DNA of 64,000 nt from Gyromitra esculenta (Eukaryota; Ascomycota; Pezizomycetes; Pezizales; Discinaceae), in contig JBCAML010000008.1 of NCBI GenBank assembly GCA_038503075.1, forward strand, positions 1,736,001 through 1,800,000, read 5' to 3'. Both the position numbers and the translations under genes were made by a program. Below are positions 36,106-48,700 of the stretch, piece by piece. Below the pieces are notes generated by a model. The model searched no databases. It was not told where the DNA came from and worked only from the letters and a program-made list of their open reading frames with translations. Each line of letters begins with the position of its first letter. Within the stretch, counting starts at the first letter, position 1.

Positions 36106-38806
36106 CTACCTAGCAAGAACCTTCACCACCCCATCACCACCCCCAGATACCACCCATCTCCCATCCGCACTCCACGCAACCGCACAGACCCCCTCCCCAG
36201 CCATCAATCGATGGCTCGTAATCTCCTGTGTACAAGTCCGCTTCTCCATGCTCCAGAACCTCAAGCTCGCGTCATGGCCAGCAGAAACGAGTTCGCGTCC
36301 ATCAGGCGAGAGCGAGAGTGAAGAGATAGCGGCGGGATGCGCAAGCATAGTGTACGTGCACTGGCCTATTCGTCCAGACCCCGATAAGCAACTACATTGC
36401 TCCAAGGAGCCAAGTGCAAGGGATGCTCAACCTGGGAGATGAATAAAGAATGGAAAAAACTTACCACTGTTCGCATCGAAAATACGGACATACTGATCCT
36501 CGTGCCCTGTAATCACCATGCCGGCTACGCCTCCTTTAGGCCCTGTCGCACCGGGGACTAGCTCTTCCTCCTCTTTCCCGCTATCGCTACCACTGTCGAG
36601 GCTTATGGTTGAAGCGACGACTGAGTTCACGCCTGTTGCGGGTGTGCCATCGTAGGTTTCGTGGCTCATCATGCTGACAATCTCCTCGCCGGATGCAGTA
36701 TCGTAGATGATGACCGCCGCGTCGTTGTAGGAAACGATGAATGATTCTCCGGAGGAGGACATGGGCGTGATGCAAGTCGGGCTCGCAGAAATTCCCGGTC
36801 TGACTATGGTCGAAACGAGGGAGTAGCTGAATGTAGCGTTAGACGAGGATGAAGAGATACTCCTAATGCTTCCCCGGCGGCTTCCTGGCTCTGATGCAGA
36901 TCCTCTGAACGATGGCGGTAGGGAAACGCTCCAGATCTTAACTGTCCCATCACACGATCCGGACGCCAGGAGAATTTTGTCCTCTGTAGGTCCGGAAATA
37001 GCGATTGATGGAAGCACGCAGACAGCCCACACGGCATCTGTATGTCCGATGAAAGTAGCCTTAGGTGCAACTTGCTTGGGTTCCCATACTCGGACCGTTG
37101 CGTCTTGACCACCAGAGAATACCCATCCTTCTTCGCTAGGACCATCCCCAGATTCTCCACCGTTAACTGGCGGATAGGCGGCCAGACACGTGACCCTCCC
37201 CGTGTGCCCGCGATGTGTAAAGTGACTTTGAATATCCATATCCGACACTCCCATCGACAGCCCATAGCTCCCGGGGATATACCATCTTTTCAGTACACCG
37301 TCATCACCAGCAGTACAGATCTCCGGTTCATTTGCCGTCCCCCCTCCTGTAAAGGCGACTGCTCGGACTACATCCAGATGGCCCCTCAGAGCGAACTTAA
37401 CTTTGAAGCTCCCCGAGTCCGAACTTGTTGCTGATCCAGGATACCCATCACGGTGTCTTATCGAGAGTTTCTTCTTATTAATGCTGTTTGTGGGCTTTCC
37501 CGAGTGATTATTCGATGATTCATATTCATCGGATAAGTTATTAGATGCGGATAAAGGATCAGTGTCCACACCGCCAACCCTAGTGGTTTCATCGAAATCC
37601 CAGGAATCGCCGGGATCGGTCGAAACCGGGGAGGGTGAGGTCTCATTCAGAGACGCAGTGAATGGGTTTGTGTCGGGGGTCGCGTATTCCGAATCGGCGG
37701 AGAATGCATTGTTTGGTGACTTCTCGGTCGATTGCTCTCGTAACATTGGCTCCGGTATGGTAATCTGTGACTGGGGTAACTGTTGCTCTGGTGGGTACTG
37801 TGGTTGCTGTTCGTTCCGCATTTCGTGTGGTTGCGGGGTTGCGTGTGCGTGTGAGCCGGCGCGAGAGCGGGGGAGCGATTGGGACGCATGATTAACTGGA
37901 GGATGAGGTAATTGGTGATTAGGAGCTTGCGAAGGCTGCTGCAATTGCTGCTGGTGAGATTGTTGCTGCTGCTGTTGGTGAAACTGAATGTTCTGTTGCT
38001 TGAGGTGCTTTAGTTGTTGCTGAAATTGTTGCTGTTGTTGTTGCTGTTGTTGCTGTTGTTGCTGAAGTATTGATTCGGGGTTGAGGTTTGACTGCTGTTG
38101 TGGAGGGGGGTGGTTCGGGGGTGTCAGCAGATAGGTGATCTCCTGCAGACACTTCTCCAGATATCCCCGACTCTTATTCCTGGCAGCTTCAGCCCTATGT
38201 AGCGCCGATGAATCTGCGAGAAGATGTGGATTTGCCAGAAGCCCAGCTTGTGGTGCTATCGATTCACAACTCAGTTAGCATTCCATCCGCCATCACACAT
38301 CCCCTCCCTCCACCTCCCTCCACCCCCAATTCATCCACTCTACAGCTTCATCAAAGGGTGCAACCTACCCTTCGAAAGCACCGAATTGCCCTCCAAGCCC
38401 TGTGTCTTTCCTCCCTCCACCCCCTCCCCCTTCTTCTTCAGCGCAATCTCCAGCATCTTTATCCGCGTCATTAAACCCTGCTGCAGTCTCTTCGCCGCCC
38501 TATTCTCACCCTCCAGTTTCGCAATCCTCGCCTTCATTTCCGCGCGCTCGATTTCCCACGAATTGCGGTCTCGTTCGTGTTTATGCCATTCGGTCTGTAA
38601 GAAGCGCATCACACCTATCCCCAACCAATTAGCCCCCACCTCCTACCTTCTTCAGCCCTCCTCACTTCCAGCAAAATACCTTGAAGCGTATACTCCGTCC
38701 CAACAGCCTGCGACCCATTCCCACTATTCTGGCCACCAGCGTTTCCCTGCCCACCATTACTCCCATCGTGGGACCCAGCGTTGGCTGAGGGCGACTGCCA
38801 AGCCAT
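36106..38806 (-). CDS. pro11: Striatin family protein (PRO11/HAM-3 type), STRIPAK scaffold
   Basis: Four exons (38806-38680, 38614-38369, 38255-36465, 36365-36106) give 807 residues. The start [13 protein letters not shown] runs into [20 protein letters not shown], the striatin caveolin-binding motif, whose codons span intron 1. A coiled coil follows ([20 protein letters not shown]; about 45-110). Then [20 protein letters not shown] and [16 protein letters not shown], a poly-Gln stretch, and a long disordered Ser/Pro linker. WD40 repeats begin near residue 412 ([16 protein letters not shown]) and end with [19 protein letters not shown] and [16 protein letters not shown]. The protein scaffolds the STRIPAK PP2A-kinase complex, needed for hyphal fusion and fruiting-body development in Sordaria and Neurospora. 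Length and order fit the family (usually about 800-850). Confidence 0.95.
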
Positions 38807-40262
38807 ATTGGTTTCGGCGGCGGCGCCGGTTTCTTACTATGTTGGGAGGAAGAAAAAACCTCTCCTACGCTGTAGAGGAAAGATGGAGGATATGGGGGGT
38901 GGATAAGAAGGGAGAGAAAAAAAAGTTTAGTTGTTTCGTTTTTTGGTCGAGGAGCGGATAACGTGGTGTTGTTGTCCTGCGCTTCTTTTGCTCGGCGGCG
39001 AGATCCAAAAGGAGGTGAAGTTGGTTGCTGCTGCCAAGCCTGATGCAGTGGGGGGGTTGGGACTAGTGCTGATACGGTGTGACTGGCGGCTGCTGGCCTG
39101 AGCTGAGGATAGGGAAAAAGGGGGTTTGGGTATCGAGAGAGGAAGGGGAAGATGGAGATGAAGGAATATCCACAGATACGTACAGAGCCAGGAGGAGGGG
39201 GAGCAGAAGAAATCCCCAGAGAAAAAAAAGGGCAGAGCAAGGTAAGGGCGACAAACCTCTTCCCCGACGATAGCCACAGACAGAAACACAGGCAGAGAGA
39301 TCAAAGAGCCTCGTGAACAGTTCGACGTGTGATGTGATGTGATTTAAGAAATAATGTTATTTCAACGGTCGTCGGGACCTTGAACTTGGCACGCAGATAA
39401 GCATGCAAACTGTCCTTACAGCGCCGCTCGATGCTTGTTTCGGCCTCCAGTGTGGCGTCATTTGGCGAGAATGTGGGGGATAAGCCACTACCGTGCAAAT
39501 GGACGTTCGTCCAACGCACTGCTCTTTCTGCAGACTGATCGCAAAATATTACCATATCATCGCCTATCAATCTTAACCTTAAGCTTAAGCTTGTATTAGG
39601 TATAGCTAGCGCATGTGCAGTTACATGATCTACATCACTAGGTAGACACTCTATAGACATCATCGGAAATCACTCGGCCTGCGCATCAAAGTCGCAGTGA
39701 GGGGGGGGGCACATAGCCTGGCAGGAAGACCAAATCTCAAACCCAGCGCCTCCGCCACCAGGCAAGTTGCCACAGCCTTGCAGCAAACCACACGTTGCAT
39801 ATCCATTGTTTCAGCTTTGGCCACCAGAAACATCCTAGTTTCAAACTTACGACACATCTCGCCCCTTTTGGACCTTCTGCACTCGAGGGTTGTTGGGCGC
39901 TGTTGTGAGTTGTGAATCTTGAATATTTTCGAGATGCTTTTGCCCGTGGCGCTCTATGAAGCTTCGCGTTGTGATTACTGACACGGCTATTCCCCACGTT
40001 GATACACTCTGCTTTTATGCACTCTGCATGTGAACATATTTAGTACCGGGTTATACTTTGTGTTAGTAGCAAAAACCAGGGAAAGCTTGAAAAACGCTAC
40101 AATCAACAGTGCAATCAAGAAAAGTCGGAATAGAACACAAAACTATACACTCCCTCGTTAGAATCCCAAACGCCCAGAGCTAGATAGCTAAACAAAACGA
40201 AATCCCATATAACACAAATCCCAAGTCTAAGCATCCGTAGTACGATACGAAACCCTTCCACA
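38807..40262. other. Spacer between striatin and Rad14 genes, with a doubtful open frame
   Basis: The first 500 bp should be striatin promoter and 5' UTR (purine/pyrimidine-biased). A minus-strand frame at 39301-39663 (120 codons, MMSIECLPSDVDHVTAHALA) has reasonable composition but no family likeness and no flanking exons; probability of a gene perhaps 0.2. Confidence 0.45.
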
Positions 40263-41376
40263 CTAAAACACCATCTCCTCAACCTCTAGCCCACACTCCT
40301 CACAAGTCCTCGTCATCTCCCCCTCCTCCCCCGTCACGGCGGTTCCCCACACATGTTCATGCCGTCCTCCACCACCAGTGTTCTTCTTCCAACTATCCAC
40401 CCTTGTCTTCCTCTTCAATTCCCTCAGCTTCGACCTAAACTTCTCATCCTTCCTCCTCTTTTTCTCCGCGGTTCTCTTCTCAAACTCCTTATCTAGCGCC
40501 TCCAGTCCACCCCACTTCTTCACCGCATGCGCCTCAACCTGGTACCTTAGATACAGCATCATATTATTCCATGTACTCTTGTGCGGATTCGGTCTCTCCA
40601 GATGCGGCAGCAGCTCCGCATCCCGTAATTCAGGGTCAGTAAGTAGATAATCCTCTCTAGCCTCCGTTTTCGTGAGCAGCGAATATTTTTCCTGATTGCC
40701 TTCCTTGCACTTATTGCACACGCGGCAACGAAATACTTCAAACCATTTCCAATCGATCTCCGGACTGTCGCAATCGTAGCACTTCTTCTGCTCCTGTCCA
40801 TCCACCGTAAGTGTCGAGATCCCGGGCTCGTAGACACCGGTTTTCTCCTTCTGGAGCTTGAGGCGGAGCTGGTGGCGAGCCCATTCTTCCAGACTCATGC
40901 CGGGAGGCTTGTCTTGCAGATTTTGCGCAGCGAGCATGGAGTGTGGGTCATCTTCGGTGCTGAGGAAACCACCTTTAGTATCTTTGATCTTGGAGAAGTC
41001 GAATTCGATAAAGTCCTTTCGTTGGAAGTTACGGGCGGGCTGGATCGTGCCAAGGCTAGGTTTGGGGGCGTCATTGGTGGTGGGGTTATTAGTTGATTCG
41101 CGAACAGAGGAGATTTCGCTGTAGGTTCGTTTTTGAGCAGTTGTGGCGCGGGTTGATATTGTTCTTGGAGAAGACTCAGCTTTTTGGAGGGCCTCGCGGA
41201 TGGCTTTTGCTTTGAGACGGTTGGTTTCCTGCAGTTGTCGTTAGCACAGGTGGCGAAAGAAAAAAAAAAGGGAGCGAGGGTGGGGGGTTTACGATTCTTC
41301 GCTTCACCTCAGGTGTTATCGGATCTCGCCGCGGTTCCTCCAGCCGCGCTGGGGGCGGAGTCGATGGTCGTGACAT
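40263..41376 (-). CDS. rad14: DNA repair protein Rad14 (XPA family)
   Basis: Exons 41376-41293 and 41228-40263 give 349 residues. The zinc site has the XPA form CxxC-17-CxxC: CYDC (178-181) and CNKC (199-202). The DNA-binding region follows with YSLLTKTEAREDYLLTDPEL, RPNPHKSTWNNMMLYLRYQV, VKKWGGLEALDKEFEKR and LRELKRKTRVDSWKK, all strongly conserved in Rad14/XPA. The C-terminal HEHVWG...TCEECGLEVEEM with two more Cys is also family-like. The protein verifies damage and organises the incision complex in nucleotide excision repair, in the nucleus. The N-terminal 120 residues are disordered. The start yields a short first exon (28 codons) ending at a clean GT donor. The gene points away from Hsf1. 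Confidence 0.95.
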
Positions 41377-42740
41377 TGGTGCTTGGTGTAGTGTTGGTGG
41401 TGGAGATGTTTATGGCAAGAACCGAGAGGCGAGCGGGGGAGACGCGACCGGGACTACTTTACACGTCCTCACCCACACGTGGCTTACGTAACGAATACCC
41501 GTGACTCATGAGGCTCCGGTGCAGCGGGTTGGTGTCGCATGATCCTCCAATGAGAATTGGGGCGGAGGCATTATCCGTCTCGGAGCCTGAGAGACGGGAT
41601 GGAGCAATTGCAAGGCCGGCCAGGGATTGTTGATTACGAATGCAAGCACGGAATTTATTACTTTTGGACGAGAGTGTTGCGTGCGACATGGGAATTATAG
41701 CATTTGACAGGACAGGAGGGGTGGATCGTGGTATGTAGGCGGAAAAAGCAATCACTCCACATCCGGCGCAGCCGTAGAGGGCCTTAGAGCTCTGTACCTA
41801 TCGCTCAAGGAGTGTTACGGCATATCAACTGTACGACCCCCAGCATCGGTGATGGCTACAAGACGATGAACAGCTCGATGGCTGGGCCTGAAAAAATACA
41901 AGAGAGAAATCTACCCGTTGGAAATAGGAGTAAAAATAGGAGTAAAAGTATGTGAAGTTCAGCAAGCAAAGAGGGGATAGTACATGTAGGCGTTGGCAGT
42001 AGCCGTGCGTCAGAGCTAGAGGCATAGATATATTGAAACTGTGGGCTTGATATAGACGACATCGGCTTGTTGCAGTGTCTACCTTTAGAATACTCCCGCA
42101 TATAGCTATAGGTATGGCAGAGGCTGCCTGCACATTATCTGTCCGGGAATGTAGTATGCCAAACCGTTTCTCGGCGCTGGCAGTATTATTGCTAATTCCG
42201 GGTACCTCCCGTGCTACCTTTGGTGGCGATTTCGCTTTCTTATTAATGAACCGGAAACAAAGTCGATCTGAGCGAAAAGTTATCGAAAAATACTAAATTA
42301 TCTGTTAGGTCTCTTTTGCCAATTGTCACCTCCCAGCGTGAAAGCCATACTGCATTGCTACTGGCCGAATTAAAACAGCCGTCAATTAGGCAATTGCTCA
42401 TGCTATTGGGCCTATCTTCTTCGGTCACTGTTCAAGCCTTACATATCAGATATCGTGGATTTGCTGAGACATAAAATGCTCAAGCTCCGTATAAGCGAGC
42501 AGGCCATTGACGAGTTTAATGGTAACAAAATAGTGGGAAATACAATCACCTTATCTCTAAAAATTCGCTATATCAGGCCTAGGCGTTAACCCAAACTGGG
42601 TATATTGGATGAAACTCTAGGAATTACGTGACTATAAGATTACTTCATCGTTTACTAAATCCGCACGAAATTCAGTTAAAAGTAACATAGTGGGAAGATT
42701 ATAACTTACTTGAGCTTTTACAAGTGTTTGACCGCTTAAG

Positions 42741-42806
42741 TACATGTAGAGCACATGTAGCCAAAGCTATCTCTAGCTTTAGCCATAGAGCTGCATGTAC
42801 ATGCAG
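42741..42806. repeat. Cluster of short palindromes
   Basis: Includes the perfect 16-bp palindrome CTGCATGTACATGCAG (42791-42806), the hairpin AAAGCTATCTCTAGCTTT (42763-42780), and two ACATGTAG units at 42742-42760. It could be an unstable or protein-binding site or the core of a decayed inverted-repeat element; no target duplication seen. Confidence 0.5.
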
Positions 42807-44194
42807 TGATGTGATGCCCCTCTCACTGTATACATGTAATCACAGAGGCTGCAGATGATGGCAGTATTTTCCGGGGTCCTTAGACTACTGCCCACAGTGT
42901 GAAGTTAAAGTTGGGATATCAAAACCCGTTTGGGTATTACGTATGTCCCTCTTGAAAAAGGTCTTCCCATATCTAAGCTAAGTAATTGAGAATGGTAAAG
43001 TGGAACAAGTCAGTCTTAGATTTTAGTAGCTAGCCTCGCCACAAGTTCTAACTTCAAGCCCTACTTGTATTACAGCCACTTCGTTTTACGACGTACCCAC
43101 TAAGCTTCTCGTTTTTCTAGTTTACCAAAGATACATCAATCCTGGTCTTGTCGCTATCACAACTTATTAGACATCCATTGATCTACTATCATTACCCCAT
43201 ATTATCCCCGGCAAACCCCACAGGTCTGGCGCTGTAATATTGAACCAATCTTTGCGACCCCAGGGCCCTTAGAGAACCAAACTCTACTTGCTTATCTAAA
43301 TTCTCAGCTTTGATAAACATGTACCGCGCGCGACCTATTTCGAGTTTGAAGGCAAGCCCCCTTCGCCCTATAATTTATCTCTGTTTCTTATCTATCTTAA
43401 GCCAAACTTAACACCGACCTGGATGCCGCTAGCCGGTCAAGTCCTTCATCCTATCCTATCTCTCAGAGTTTCCTGCCGGCGTTCATAATCCAATAGCGGA
43501 ATCATGCGTTGAGAAACCACCAAGCAATTTCTCCGGTTTCTAGAAAAAGAGTTTACATACAACCCCCACGTAATCGGCACACGCTATTTTTTTCAATGCC
43601 ATGATTAGCACAGCGCTCCCTTTCCACTAGATTGACGGGCAATGGATCTATTGAGAGGTTTGCTGTCGCGAACGAGTACATTTTGGATAGTTATCTATGC
43701 AATGATATCAATGCTGCAAGCGTTCCATATATCCCTGTAGAAGTGACGAGGTTTTTAGGAACATAGCACCCCAGCTTGTGGCTAATTTGAAAGAGTGGTG
43801 GGGTGAGGTCCCTCATTATATAGCGGCTTGCAGCAGTAACAGCCAATGATCAAGAAAATGCTGTTTTGGGGGACGGTAAGGGTTAGTGGGCTGTAGGGGT
43901 TGTGTAGGGTTGGTATAAGATACCGTTGGCTTATTTTGACGGATAAAGGTACGGGCGCCGCGGGAGATATTGCTTGGTCTATCCTATGCGTAGAAGAGAG
44001 GGATCACAGGTATACTCATAAAGAAGAGATATGCTGTTACTCATGTTGCGAAAATGTGTAAATAGCGGTTTTGATAAGGTGGAGTTTGATTTTGTATCGA
44101 TCGAGGCTGGAGGGGTTATTAGGTCCCTTCTATATCACTATTTAGCAGTGGGGGCCGATGGGCTTAAGTATTACATGCTAGGCCTACAAGAGGC

Positions 44195-44221
44195 GTGGTG
44201 GTGGTGGTGGTGGTGGTGGTG
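44195..44221. repeat. (GGT)n microsatellite
   Basis: Nine units of GTG/GGT in a row, uninterrupted. It lies in a chance open frame, not in a supported gene. Confidence 0.9.
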
Positions 44222-45629
44222 ATAGTAGCAGTAAATTTCAATTCTAGTTATTCCCTCCTCGAAGGGTCATCTTCGGGGTGGTAAAAAAGTCTTTGATTTT
44301 GTCCTCTTGTATTTCTGGGTTTTTGTATTGTATCATTATTGAGATTCGGATGGTGTTTGATTTCCTGGTTTTGTGCGATTTCCCCTACCTGTACAGTTAA
44401 CCCTTGCACGTAAAGATGGGGATGCAGATAGTACTGATGCCTTAGCACGTTACTACGCCGAGTCTCGTCTGTTACATCTAGTAGTGTACGGTGAAACATT
44501 CCCCATGTCAACACATAACTACCGTCCAACTCTAAATAAGGCCTCCAGTGCTTGTAGATAATTTCCTCACTCTTTCCATCCCTTCATAGTTGCAGATGCC
44601 TAGGGATATATGCCTTGAAAGCTCTTTGTTTCTCTTGATGATGATAATGACAGGTCCCATCATCTCCTGGGTCCATTGGGAGGAATGCACAACGTGACAC
44701 AGAGACACCAGACCAACCAACCAAACCAACCATCCAATGCTATGGAAATAAACTCCCGCGGACGCATAGCCGCAACGTGGCTGTGATTCCGCGGGAATTT
44801 AATATCGCCGTGAGGAGATCCAGACGATCTCGCGGTTCACAGAAGAGAGCGAGAGGAAGATGTTTATCGTGCAGTAGGAAGATGATCAGGTGGGACGATA
44901 TTATAGGCACTTACCTTGGTTCGAGACTAACTCAATTCTGCCATAGTAGTGTTAGCTAGCTACTTAGCTTAGCTGAGTCGCATTGCATCACATCCCGCCT
45001 TGTACAGAAGGAAAAAAAAGAGAACAACGCAACCTTGTTACATGCTCTATTTTACAACCTCGTCCTTCAGCATAAAACCTAAAGAAAGAAAAAAAGTTGC
45101 AATAATAATAACGAAGGGGTCAGTCAGAAAGAAACTACATCGCCTTCCCTCCTGTGTCTGGCCCCTCCACCCCACTGCGCAGATACCCTTGTTACCGTGA
45201 AGGGATACATTGGGACAACGGGAATCGTAGTCTTCTACGGCCCAGGGAAGGACGGAAGAAGAAGAAAGAGTGCGAACCACGAAGGGAGAAGTGGTGGAAA
45301 GGATAAAGCGCAGAGAAGTAAGAGAAGTAAGAGGAGCAGGCGAAGAAGAAGAGAAGACGAACAATACCTAGTGCCTGTAGTACAGTGAGGAAGGGTTTCC
45401 ACGCCTGCCTCTCACACATCTCCACCAGCTCCCCCATCGTCCCATCTGCCTCTCGCCCATCCATCAATCCATCCACTCAGCCGTCCATTCATCCTCCCCC
45501 TCCCCCCACCATACGCGCATTCCGTCATCGTCCACCTCCGTCTCGCGCGCTCTGCTACACTCCACACTCCCGCACGCGCTCTCACCAGCGAAACTCCTCC
45601 TAGCGTCTTTCGCCTGCCGTATTAGAAAA

Positions 45630-48600
45630 ATGACGACCCCTCCTCAACCCCAGAATCAGAGCCGTAGCCAGAGCCAGAACAATAGCAGTAGCAATAGCAA
45701 TAGCCACTACTCCACCCATACTCAAAACCACCACCAACAGCACAACCACCATCACTCCTCCACCACATCAACCACCAACACCCCAACTCCCGGCAGATCT
45801 CGCAAGCGTCCAGCTCCTGGCACTAGTGCTCCCCTGCTATCGTCCATCCCTGCCACTTCTGCTGCTGCTGCTGCTGCTACTTCTACGTCCTCCGCCTCCG
45901 CCTCCTCCGCCGCCTCACAACCCGCCGCCTCGCTCCCTGTTACTGCTCCTGCTACTCCTACCCAGTCTATGAGCTACCTTGGTCTGCCGCAACTACCATC
46001 CTCTCCCTCTTCCCCTTCTTCCTTTCCTCTCCCTCTTCCCCTTCCCCTCCCCACTCCTTCATTTTCTCCCTCCACCACAACCACCGCCTCCTCTCCCTCC
46101 TCTCCCGTCATCGCGTTAACCTCTCCAGCAGCAGGCTCCAGTTCAAACATCTACTCTACACTACCGGGAATTACAGCCACCAATCTGGTCGACGGTTATC
46201 GCACATCCCGTTCCACCGTCGATCCTACTTCATCTTTAAACATACCTGGTGCTGTCGACGCAAATTCTCAGATCGCTCTCATCAACCGAGGCACAAACAC
46301 GTTGGTTCGTATGCCCTATAGTACGGTGCCCTCGGGTGCACCAGGAATGAATATGATGGGGACTACTGGCGGCGGCGGCATTGGTCTGGGCCAGGTCATT
46401 GGTCCATCAGGACAAGGCGATGGGTTGGATCCGTTTGACAGAGAGTTGCAGATGAGGATAGATAAGATGAGGAAAAAACGGGCAAGCATTCCACCATTTG
46501 TACAGAAGCTTAGCAGGTATGGTTTTTTTCTTTTTCTTTTTCGGTTTTTTTTTCTTTCATCCTTGCGCTTTTATCCGATACTTAGAAAGGGATGGATAAA
46601 AAAATTGGTGAAAGATTGGCTTTTTTGGGGGGGGAGGGGGGTGGTTTATGGTGTTTGATCGTCTCAATTTGCCTAACAGGCTAGGAACTGAACCGATTGG
46701 TTCGATTTGTGTCGATCACAGCTAACACTTGGGTGATGGGAATTTTTCCCCTCCCCTTTTCTAGCTTTGTAAATGATCCGAAAACAGATGCCCTCATTCG
46801 ATGGTCGCCTAGCGGTAGTTCGTTTCTGGTTCTTGATGAAGATGAGTTTTCGAAGACTCTTATCCCGGATTTATTCAAGCACAACAACTACGCTTCGTTC
46901 GTACGACAACTCAACATGTATGGGTTCCACAAGGTGGTTGGGCTTGCCGACGGTTCACTAAAGACCTCCGAGCAGCGGAGCAAGCCGCCGAGTGAATACG
47001 AGAACCCGTATTTTAAGCGTGGGCAACCGGATCTCATGTGGCTGATTTCGAAACCGAAGGGGAAGGGGAAACGGAAGAATATAAAGACTAAGCAGGAGGA
47101 TTCGGATAATTTGGATGATATAAGTGATGGAGGGGAGGATTTTGAAAGTGGGGGAGGGGGTGGTGGGAGGGGGTATATCGAGGGGCCGAAGGTGGAGGGG
47201 CAGGATGGAGGTGGACATCATCAGCAGAGTGGGGGGAGGAGGCCGGATATCTCAGCATTGATCCAGCAATTGGAGGCGGTCAGGAATCATCAGGCGATGA
47301 TCTCGGCGGCTATAAATCGCTTGCGGAAGGATCATAATCAACTTTATGAGCAGAGTGTTGCCTTTCAGACACTTCACGATCGACATGAGAATAGTATTAA
47401 TGCGATTTTGACATTCTTAGCAACAGTCTACGACAAATCTCTTGGCGGAAATATCAATGGCACTTTCAGCAATCTTTTTCAAAATCAAGTCGAGCATGCC
47501 CAGGCCCTCCAACCACAAGGTGTTGGTGCAGTTGTTGGCAATGTCGGCGGTGCAATTGTTACACCGAATCGCCAATCTCAACGAGTCCCCTCTAGTCAGA
47601 TGACGCGGCGGCGACAGCAGCTCCTTCTTGAGAATGGGCCTCAGGCTGAAGAGATCAGTGAAGAAGATTCGCCGAAACCACAAGTGTCGCCGATTAATAA
47701 TAAGTCTAATGGTGCATCTATGAAGCCAATGGGGAGCCCTATCACTCAGAATTATCAAACGTATCAATCGCCGAGCATTCAGGAACTTGGACCCTCTCTT
47801 TCGCAGGACGGCACACGACAAAGGCAACAAGAATCACAATACGCAACCCGTCAGCCACAACCCTACGCCAACATCTTCTCGCTTCCTGACTCTCCTATCG
47901 CACCCATCCCGTCGCCAAACATGAACCGCCCGTCTGCTTCCCCGGTATCGTCGCACTCCCTAACCCCCCGTCTCTTCACTCGCGGCCTCGTCACACCTGG
48001 CCTCTCTTCACAGACACTCCAAGAACACAATGCCCAACTGGCCCAAAAAGCCCGCGAGATCGAAGAGCTGGAGGAACTCCAGGCCGCTCAGAATAGCAAC
48101 GTCGACGAGCTAATGGACATGATGAATAAATTCGCCGACACCGATGCTGAGCACCCAGGGCAGCTCCATAACGGTACTGGCAACCTCGACGGCACTGGCA
48201 GTAACATTGACGAATTCCTCAACTGGGGTATGCCCGGGGACCTTAGCGGCGACGGAAGCATGGGCGGGGCATTCGCTGGTGTTGATGGTGATGGGCTGCA
48301 GGGTGGCGATGATCTCAATGCGCTGTTTACGTTCCAGGGTGCAGACGAATCGGGGATCGGTCTAGGAGGGATGGTAGATAACGTTGGGATTGGACAGGTA
48401 CTGGGCACGAATCCGAGCACGGTTGTTGCGAGCCCTGCAGGGAGCAATGTTAGTAGGGCGAGGGAGGAGGTGGAGGAGGTGGAGGAGGAGGTACAGGTGA
48501 AAAGGAGGAGGATCGGGTAAGTTTGCTATTGCTCTTGCTAATTCCATTTTTGTTTTGTTTCCGTATTCGAAATGATTGTTGTGTGGTGTTCTGAGTTAGC

Positions 48601-48700
48601 AGACAGAGAGGACGATGGTGAGCTTGAGATCAACGAGCTGGAAAAAGAATTAGAATTACTGTCAGCAGCAGCTGTAGATCTAAAGGATGAGGTGGTTTGA
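45630..48700 (+). CDS. hsf1: Heat shock transcription factor Hsf1
   Basis: Exons 45630-46516, 46765-48516 and 48607-48700 give 910 residues. A long low-complexity N-terminus (Ser/His/Asn/Gln, poly-Ala, Pro) precedes the DNA-binding domain at about 286-400: PPFVQKLSSFVNDPKTDALI, IRWSPSGSSFLVLDEDEF, and recognition helix ASFVRQLNMYGFHKV (340-354), then YFKRGQPDLMWLI. Intron 1 splits the domain at a Ser codon. An acidic/Gly linker leads to the HR-A/B trimerisation coiled coil (about 457-521: ISALIQQLEAVRNHQAMISA). The rest is disordered, with a late NVDELMDMMNKFADTDAEH and an acidic end. The protein binds nGAAn arrays as a trimer and activates chaperone genes. The last exon uses the CAGACAG acceptor, the only nearby one I found that keeps the frame open. 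Confidence 0.95.

Larger units (their letters stand above)
41377..45629. other. Gene-free region of about 4.2 kb between divergent rad14 and hsf1
   Basis: No exon chain is supported; frames such as 41459-41755, 44031-44222 and 44248-44529 are short and unlike proteins. The stretch is AT-rich between about 42.2 and 44 kb and holds a palindrome cluster (42741-42806) and a GGT microsatellite. The last 600 bp are pyrimidine/purine-biased and probably the Hsf1 promoter and long 5' UTR. Confidence 0.55.

Noticed and set aside
38208..38961. 245-codon plus-strand frame opposite the striatin 5' exons
   Set aside because: Shadow of the minus-strand coding and leader region; Ser/Pro/Cys-rich noise.
39301..39663. 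120-codon minus-strand frame between striatin and rad14
   Set aside because: No family, no flanking exons and an unremarkable context; probability of a gene too low.
46697..46764. Extension of the Hsf1 second frame upstream with its own start codon
   Set aside because: This stretch is intron 1; splicing 46516 to 46765 restores the DNA-binding domain exactly.
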